This document shows positions 57,331 through 64,000 of a DNA stretch of 64,000 nucleotides, one piece after another. The notes beneath the pieces are model-generated. The model was given only the letters and a program-made list of their open reading frames with translations. It ran no database searches and was not told the DNA's origin. Position 1 is the stretch's first letter, and the number at the start of each line of letters is the position of its first letter. The DNA comes from Siphonodentalium dalli. Lineage: Eukaryota > Mollusca > Scaphopoda > Gadilida > Siphonodentaliidae. Location of the stretch: positions 131,444,087 through 131,508,086 of the forward strand of contig CP136061.1 in NCBI GenBank assembly GCA_032622095.1, written 5' to 3'. Made by a program: the position numbers and the translations under genes.

Positions 57331-58778
57331 TTAACTCTTTCGCTGCCACCCGCCACCACAGACATAGCCCCCAGTGCCACGCATCCTGTACATATATCCA
57401 TGTATTTCAGGTGTATATGGGTAATACATTATATCTCAAGCAGTTTCTAATATAATTAGTTGAAACTTCACATGTATATAGACATAGGTATACCCTGTCG
57501 AATGCCGCCATGGACACGCCCACAAAGGTCACGTGACATTGGCGGCCATCTTGGATTAGTGGCTATTTGCCGGTATATGTACAGTTTGTGTGGCTATGAA
57601 TGGGTGTGTTGTTTGTTTTCTAATTTTCAACCCAATTATACGATGTCCAACAGTAGGGTACACGGGAGTAACCTATATGAACCCACTTTGGACATAAAAT
57701 AGGTCACGTGACCTTGGCGTCCATCTTGGATTTATGCAAGTTGCCACCTATTTGTAGCAAAATGGGATACAATGACGCACTTTGTTGAGTTCGTGCTTTT
57801 GTTGCTTGAATATTCCCTGATAGGTACAATTCCAAATATAGATATATATATATAACCATACCCATATGTATATATATACCTGCAGGGGGACATATGACCC
57901 TGCTCCGCCCCTTATAAGTCACGTGATCTTGACGGCCATCTTGAATTTCAGGAAAATTGGGTTTTACGATGATTTATGTGAATTATATGGGTCACGCGGG
58001 CGTCAACTCACCAGCATAATTAATTTAGTTGCCTGTTATCATCACTGGAAAATGATACAATAGACAAGGGTTGTTCAAAACCAGTAAAGGTGTATTATAA
58101 ATAATAGGTATAAGTATCTTATGCGCCACAGGCGCCCCTCGATCATTAGAGTATATAGGTTAGTTACCCACCCGCCACCCTATCCTGCCACCCATAGTAT
58201 CTTATGCGCCGCAGGCGCCTCTATAGAGGCTACTGCCCACATAAATAATAGGTATAAGTATCTTATGCGCCCTAGGCACCCCTCGATCATTAGAGTATAG
58301 AGGTTAGTTACCCACCCACCACCCCATCCCGCCACCAATACTAGTAGTATCTTATGCGCCGCAGGCGCCCCTATAGAGGCTACTGCCCACCTAAATAATA
58401 GGTATAATTATCTTATGCGCCACAGGCGCGCCCCTCGATCATTAGAGTATAGAGGTAATAACAATAACTTCTTCAGTCCTGAGTCTTTTGCGAGCAGCCA
58501 TTTTCGACTGATAACCACGTGCTAACAACAATGACGCAATATTCCGGCTCTGACTGTACTCCCATAACGTCAGAAATAGCATGACCTTGAGGACATTGTC
58601 ACTTTAAATTGTTCGCGCGCAACAGTACTACATATAAATACATTGTACACTGTCAAACATGCCCGAAAGAATAGAGTTATATCCCATACATTAGACTACA
58701 TACCAAATTCGCAAAAATGCGCGATTGGCAGCGTCTTCGAAGTTCGCGTTTATGCGCATTTGGCAGCGAAAGAGTTAA
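57331..58778. mobile_element. piggyBac-type non-autonomous element, 1448 bp, TTAA-flanked, with internal repeats
   Basis: It starts TTAACTCTTTCGCTGCCA and ends TGGCAGCGAAAGAGTTAA (57331-57334 and 58775-58778 are the TTAA). A second internal 'ttggcagcg' lies near 58722. Inside are three direct repeats with CACGTGA and 'ggc(g)gccatcttgga' near 57520, 57708 and 57920, and a 146-151-bp tandem repeat at 58097-58460. No transposase was seen. Confidence 0.88.
58097..58460 (+). repeat. Tandem repeat of about 148 bp, 2.4 copies
   Basis: Units start AAATAATAGGTATAAGTATC at 58097, 58243 and 58394. Each holds 'cttatgcgccacaggcgcc' twice, a short GGCGCC-type inverted motif. Confidence 0.85.
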
Positions 58779-59002
58779 GTAGCATGTTTAATAACCAAGT
58801 GAGTGACAATTTGCAACCTTTTCGGAACAGCTTAGAATAAAGTTCGGAATATATGTGACAAATCAACTTTTTACCAAATTTGGTTGCCATTTTGCAAGCC
58901 ATCTTGAGTAATTTTGTCTAAAAAACCTCAGTGTCAAATATTTAAGATAGATCAATAATAAAAAGCACATTTGATACCAAAGATAGTTCCATTTTACTTG
59001 AA

Positions 59003-61590
59003 ATGAAAGTATCAATGACACTGTAGCTCAACTTGGAAAGGGAATAATTTAATGTATTACAGTCAATGGAGCGATTAGGAATGTGGAAAGTTGAATGTCT
59101 AATACTAGTTTATAGACATAAAGAGAAAAGTAAAATCCAAGATGGCTGCTGGCGGCCATGTTTTCGGCCGAATGACCCCAAAATGAGTCGTTCCCATCTA
59201 CATGTCATCGTTAACATCAATGACAAATTTTATGATGATCAGAGTAAAGGTACGACATGTAGCCCGTGCTAAAGAATTTAGTCATACAAAGAGTAAAATC
59301 CAAGATGGCTGCTGGCGGCCATGTTTTTTGGCCGAATGACCCCAAAATGACTCGTTCCCATCTACATGTCATTATTAACATTCATGACACATTTTATGAT
59401 GATCAGACTAAAGGTACGACCTGTAGCCCGTGCTAAAGGATTTAGTCATACAAAGAGTAAAATCTAAGATGGCTGCTGGCGACCATGTTTTTTGGCCGAA
59501 TGACCCCAAAATTACTCGTTCCCATCTACATGTCATTGTTAACATCCATGACAAATTTTATGATGATCAGACTAAAGGTACGACCTGCAGCCCGTGCTAA
59601 AGAATTTAGTCATACAAAGAGTAAAATCCAAGATGGCTGCTGGTGGCCATGTTTTTTGGCCGAATGACCCCAAAATGACTCGTTCCCATCTACATGTCAA
59701 TATTATCATCCATGACAAATTTCATGATGATCAGACAAACAGTACGAGCTGTGGCCTGTGCTAATGGATTAAATTTTGAAATCCAAGATGGCCACTGGCG
59801 GCCATGTTTTTTGTCCGAATGACCCCAAAATGACTCGTTCCCATCTACATGCCATTGTTAACATCAATGACAATTTTATGATGATCAGACTAAAGGTACG
59901 ACCTGTAGCCTGTGCTAAAGGATTTAGTCATACAAAGAGTAAAATCCAAGATGGCTGCTGGCGGCCATGTTTTTTCGGCTGAATAACCCCAAAAAAACTC
60001 TTTCCCATCTACATGTCATTGTTAACATTCAAGACAAATTTTATGATGATCAGACTAAAGGTACGAACTGTAGCCCGTGCTAAATAGTTTAGTCATACAA
60101 AGAGTAAAATCCAAGATGGCTGCTGGCGGCCATGTTTTTTGGCCGAATGACCCCAAAATGACTCGTTCCCATCTACATGTCATTATTAACATTCTTGACA
60201 AATTTTATGATGATCAGACTAAAAGTAGGACCTGTAGCCCGTGCTAAAGGATTTAGTCATACAAAGAGTAAAATACAAGATGGCTGCTGGCGACCATGTT
60301 TTTTGGCCGAATGACCCCAAAATTACTCGTTCCCATCTACATGTCATCGTTAAAATCCATGACAAATTTTATGATGATCAGACTAAAGGTACGACCTGCA
60401 GCCCGTGCTAATGGATTGAATTTTGAAATCCAAAATGGCCACTGGCGGCCATGTTTTTCGGCCGAATGACCCCAAAATGACTCGTTCCCATCTACATATA
60501 ATTACAACTACTTTCGCTTTGACTAAAATGCGTGCATTTGATTCGTCAAGGCCCTTAGATACGCTTGGTAGCGACAATATCTATCAGTGGAGGGAAGTGT
60601 CGTTTCCCGCATCACTGGGGGTAGTGATACCTTAAAAAGTTCGCAAACCAAGTCGAATATCCATGGGGCGAATTTACCCGGAATTTTATTTTGTCCACCG
60701 ATCAAATCGTAAGAAATCACTTCCGTTTCTAGTGGTAACACAAGACGCCAAATCTCAGCGAATAATGATCGCCGATTAAACAGCAAAATAGTACATTAAT
60801 TTATTTGGGGATAAAAGAATGTATTACATAACTATTCCACCATTAATATTAGCATTTATCCACCTTCGTGCCAATACTAATATGACATGGCAGTGGTCAT
60901 GAGAGCATAGAATGCACCTTTGTAGCGATTGTTTACTTTTCGAGTCACCGGAGACCACAAATTCAGTGGCGAAGTTTGGGAACACTGCTTCGGAATTGCT
61001 ATCGAATCGGATTGCCTTTATGACAATACATGTTCTAGAATCGTTTTAAATAAGTGAAATTTACACCAGCAAGTACAGTTTAATAGTTTACGGGTGTGGT
61101 CTCTTGCTTTTGTGTAGTTGGAATATCGGAAACAGCGATCGAATTGTGCGTGTTCATCTCGAACTTCGGTCGGTCGCCCAATTTATTCTCGACCCAAATT
61201 CCCATTTCGGTTAAAAGAGCAGCTGACTCCAGACACAAATATCACTTGGGTAGTTTTACCATTTTAGTGTTTTTAATATAGTTTCTTTAAAAAGAACTTG
61301 TTTAATCACCAACTAATATGCGGATTGTCGTAATTATAAGCAATCAACGTCGTTTTCGATGCATCTGTCGGCGTATAGAAGTGTCGGATGCCGAACTACA
61401 TACTTTGTATAATTTTGCTTCGTCAAAGTCAACATCCATGACAAATTTCATAATAATCGGACCAAAGGTACGAACTGTAGCCCGTGCTAAAGGAAATTGT
61501 TGACGAATCACGCATACACGCACACACGCACGACGGATACCAAGCCATGGCAAAAGCTCAAACTTTACAAAGTAAAGTTGAGCTAAAAAT
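59003..61590 (+). mobile_element. Tandem-repeat element, family A, copy 3, about 9 cores plus an insert
   Basis: The leader is almost identical to those at 22886 and 35886. AAGATGG units run from 59139 to 60432. The array breaks at about 60500 and resumes mid-unit at about 61430 (TCAACATCCATGACAAATTT), followed by the usual CACACGCACACACGCACGAC tail and the AACTTTACAAAGTAAAGTT hairpin. Confidence 0.88.
60500..61430. other. 930-bp unique insert within the family A element
   Basis: It is not related to the tandem unit. It has more balanced base composition than the flanks and an 87-codon minus-strand frame (60523-60786) with no recognised family. It could be a second transposon or a captured genomic fragment. 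Confidence 0.55.
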
Positions 61591-62246
61591 GGTGCAAACC
61601 TGAAAATTTATTTATTTGCCGATTTTTGTGATAAAAAAAAAGTCCCATTTTCTGGTAATTTCAGTGGTTAAAATAGTAAAAATAAATCAATGTGCATTAG
61701 AAATGTTAGTATTCAATATATGTAAGACAGAATAGTCAATTTTGTTCATCAACCACAACTTATAAGCGGTTGCACAGCACGCTGGTGCAATATTTACCAT
61801 TTTTCATATTTTGGCCGCCATTTTGAACCAAAGTGACAATTTTGGTACAATTGAGTCGGAATATCCATAACAAATAAAATGCATCACTTACATTGCACAG
61901 TCCTTCCAATTTCTTGATGAAATAAACACTGCACAAAATGTAAGTTCCCCCCTAAATGACGACCGATATTTTCCGAATTAATGATCCGATATTGATGTAA
62001 TTTGGCATGTATGTTCTATAGCATTCTGCCAGTGTGTAGCATAAATTCGGAGGTCCATAGCTTCGGCGAAAAATGGGTTACCCTCGCGTTCTTTATCTCT
62101 TGAGCGGTATCGGTATAACGACAGATTAGGATAATCCCCTATTTGACCTGTAGTCACGGTGCGGCCGATGCATTACACGGAATCGATGTCACCCCACTTT
62201 TTTGGATACAGATTCAGTTCAATTTGTGCGATCTCATGCACACAGC

Positions 62247-62454
62247 GATGCCGCACCTTACAGAACAGGATCGTGCGATTGCCATTGGGCTTTTGGAAGC
62301 CAATACTCCAGTAAAGCAGGTAGCGCAGAGAATGGGTGTGTCGCCGAATGCCATTCGGAAACTACGGGCGAAATTTCCAAACCAAAACGAGTCAAAATTT
62401 CAAAAACGCCCATCACTACTCAGAAGCGGTGCTCTCAGCAATAGGTGCTACTAA
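62247..62454 (+). pseudogene. Tc1/mariner-type transposase, N-terminal helix-turn-helix only
   Basis: From the Met at 62248 the frame reads MPHLTEQDRAIAIGLLEANT, then PVKQVAQRMGVSPNAIRKLR and AKF. This is a paired-like helix-turn-helix of the kind that starts many invertebrate Tc1/mariner transposases. After about residue 45 the match fades and the frame stops at 62452; no DDE catalytic part follows in any frame. The upstream in-frame Met at 62143 is not needed. It is probably a deletion derivative. Confidence 0.7.
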
Positions 62455-62459
62455 ATTTG

Positions 62460-63180
62460 TATCCAGCTAATTAATACAGGGTGTCTTGGCTTGCGCTTGA
62501 TTGTGTATATGTTTCTCGATTAGCATTGTATTATGATACATTCATCATACAATGTCTGGACAAATTAGTCCATACCCATACTGAATTAATTCCACACTGC
62601 GTGCATGATATGTGCACGTGACGCGACACAAATTGAAAGAACAAAGGCTTCAAAGCATGGCAGCCGATACTGTTATCTTTGTTCGGCCATCATGCGACAT
62701 TGTTAATTTCATAACTGGCATGTGTGTAAGTAATTCTACTAAATAGCACGGCTTTTGTTTTAACATTTAACACTGTCATTGCCATTGTTGGTATATTGTA
62801 TTGTACCATTGTTAAACATATTAAGTGCACTGTATGCTCAATTTAATGCAACTAATCGACTTGGGATTCTGGAATCGACTTTTGGTGAACAATTCGTTGA
62901 CGTTGACTAATCGACAAACAATAGCGGAAAGGCATATTCAAGTCATAGAATCTATTGCCTCCTAAAGAGAAAAAGATCCAATTTTTCTTTAGCATGAAAC
63001 AACAAAGAGCATTCCTTGTTAGCCTATTCCAATATGGGAAAAATAGAGCATTTTTTCACTCCTGTGCAGAAAATTAAATACAGCTGATTGATTTCCATGA
63101 CTTCGGTAAGTTATAACCGTGTATAAGAAGTCTGTATATGAGTATTTCATGCATTCATCGACCAATCACATCCCTCCTCC
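62460..63180. other. No feature recognised
   Basis: AT-rich sequence with no delimited repeat, RNA gene or exon that I can support. Confidence 0.45.
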
Positions 63181-63189
63181 CAAATTTAA

Positions 63190-63375
63190 ACATAAGTTGG
63201 AGGTTCAAATGAGACATATGGGTTTAAGCCTTCCATGACTGGAGCTTCATGAAATTTTGCGAAAACCCTGTGCCAAATCATTCTCTTATATATGCAAATC
63301 TCCCATAGGGAGCCTCGCATATATAAGAGACTAAATTGGCCTTACTATTTACCTTGTAAGCCAGTGTATCTGATA
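63190..63375. mobile_element. GGGAGCCTC-type MITE, copy with central palindrome
   Basis: CTCTTATATATGCAAATCTC then 'ccatagggagcctcgcatatataagag' is an inverted repeat (63282-63332). The left flank 'ttaagccttccatgactggagcttcatgaaatttt' and right flank 'ccttgtaagccagtg' match the copy at 14448-14580. Confidence 0.65.
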
Positions 63376-63389
63376 TCTATATTTGCGAA

Positions 63390-64000
63390 TGTCTGTCTGT
63401 CTGTGTTCTATAGAAATTCACAGGGGACCATCTAGGTGGCACCAAAGGGGTCTACTAGGGGTAACTTTTTATGAGAAAGATAATGGTGAGGGTTAGGATT
63501 TTCTAAAGTGATGCCGTTGTTGTCAGGGGCAGAAAAGGGGGAGGGGCAGAAAATAATTTGTCGCCGATTGCCACGAAACTTATATATAATCATCCCCATG
63601 CTATAAGGAATCTGATGGTGTGGTTTAAATATGTCAAGAGGGGCGCCGTTCGAGTCAGGGATGCACGGAAGAGGAGAGGGGCACCAAAATTGATAAACTA
63701 AGTTTAGCGCCGATTTCCACCAAATTGATATATATTCTTCTCCATGATACAAGGAATCTAATTGTGCGATTTAAAGACTACAAATTGTTGTCGTTAGGAT
63801 ATAAGATTGTGGGAGGGGCACTCAATTTGATAATAATTGGTTTAGTCGCCGATTGCCACCACACTTATACAATATCATCCCCATGTTATGAGGAGTCTAA
63901 TGGTGTGGCTTAAATCTGTCAAAAGTGGCGTTTTTCGAGTCAGGGTTGAACTGAAAGGCGGGGGGGCACCAAGATTGATACACAATACTTTTAGCGCCAA
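63390..64000 (-). mobile_element. Tandem-repeat element in reverse orientation, unit about 140-150 bp, cut by window end
   Basis: It begins with CTGTCTGTCTGTGTTCTATA, the complement of the GACAGACA stretch that ends the plus-strand families. Units then carry 'cgccgattgccac' near 63562, 63711 and 63848 and 'cgagtcaggg' between them. The array runs off the right edge. Confidence 0.7.

Noticed and set aside
60523-60786. 87-codon minus-strand frame considered as an upstream exon of the Tudor gene
   Set aside because: No RING, B-box or Tudor feature, no acceptor in matching phase, and it lies inside the insert of a family A element.
63432-63752. 106-codon minus-strand frame with repeated 'CPSPF...PHH' segments
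   Set aside because: It is the translation of the 140-150-bp tandem unit at the right edge and continues as repeat to the window end.

Overview
The window is animal nuclear DNA. It is AT-rich, with long introns bounded by GT-AG signals and packed with transposon remains, and I see no bacterial operons, no CRISPR array and no rRNA. The commonest repeats are tandem units of about 145-170 bp flanked by short terminal segments and ending in a hairpin. That is the architecture described for bivalve 'pearl' elements and Helentron-associated elements (HINEs), so a bivalve or other mollusc is my best guess. This taxonomic call is an inference.

The only host gene I can support runs on the minus strand from about 56.9 kb to about 9.7 kb and leaves the window at the left. 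Fifteen exons, each with an acceptor and a donor, join without breaking the reading frame into about 700 codons. They encode two complete extended Tudor modules, a Ser/Lys-rich linker and the start of a third Tudor module. The best family match is a germline multi-Tudor protein of the RNF17/TDRD4 type, which belongs to the piRNA pathway that silences transposons. The true N-terminus (upstream of 56.9 kb) and C-terminus (beyond position 1) were not found.

All other coding signals belong to mobile elements. They are a dead LINE reverse transcriptase (23.9-27.6 kb, minus) split by a 2.6-kb element with 60-bp inverted ends, an internally deleted pogo-type transposase (11.4-13.1 kb), and the DNA-binding start of a Tc1/mariner-type transposase (62.2 kb). 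Non-autonomous DNA transposons can be delimited from their ends and target duplications: a 907-bp hAT-type element (42.9-43.8 kb), TTAA-flanked piggyBac-type elements (52.3, 54.1, 54.3 and 57.3-58.8 kb), TA-flanked palindromic MITEs (14.6, 33.7 and 51.9 kb), and two foldback hairpin families with several copies each.

Layout: 0-9.4 kb is repeat arrays and low-complexity DNA beyond the last exon seen. 9.7-21.7 kb holds exons 15-11, a pogo remnant, a SINE and MITEs. 21.7-27.8 kb holds an A-family tandem array and the LINE/TIR nest. 27.8-34 kb holds foldback repeats, a B-family array and a hAT-like repeat split by a CpG-rich stretch. 34-40.4 kb holds exons 9-5 around a 2.4-kb A-family array. 40.4-53.3 kb holds exons 4-2, a peculiar CATGG/ATATG-rich tract and palindromes. 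53-57 kb holds TTAA MITEs and exon 1. 57-64 kb holds a 1.45-kb TTAA element, a third A-family array carrying a 930-bp insert, and another tandem array cut by the window end.
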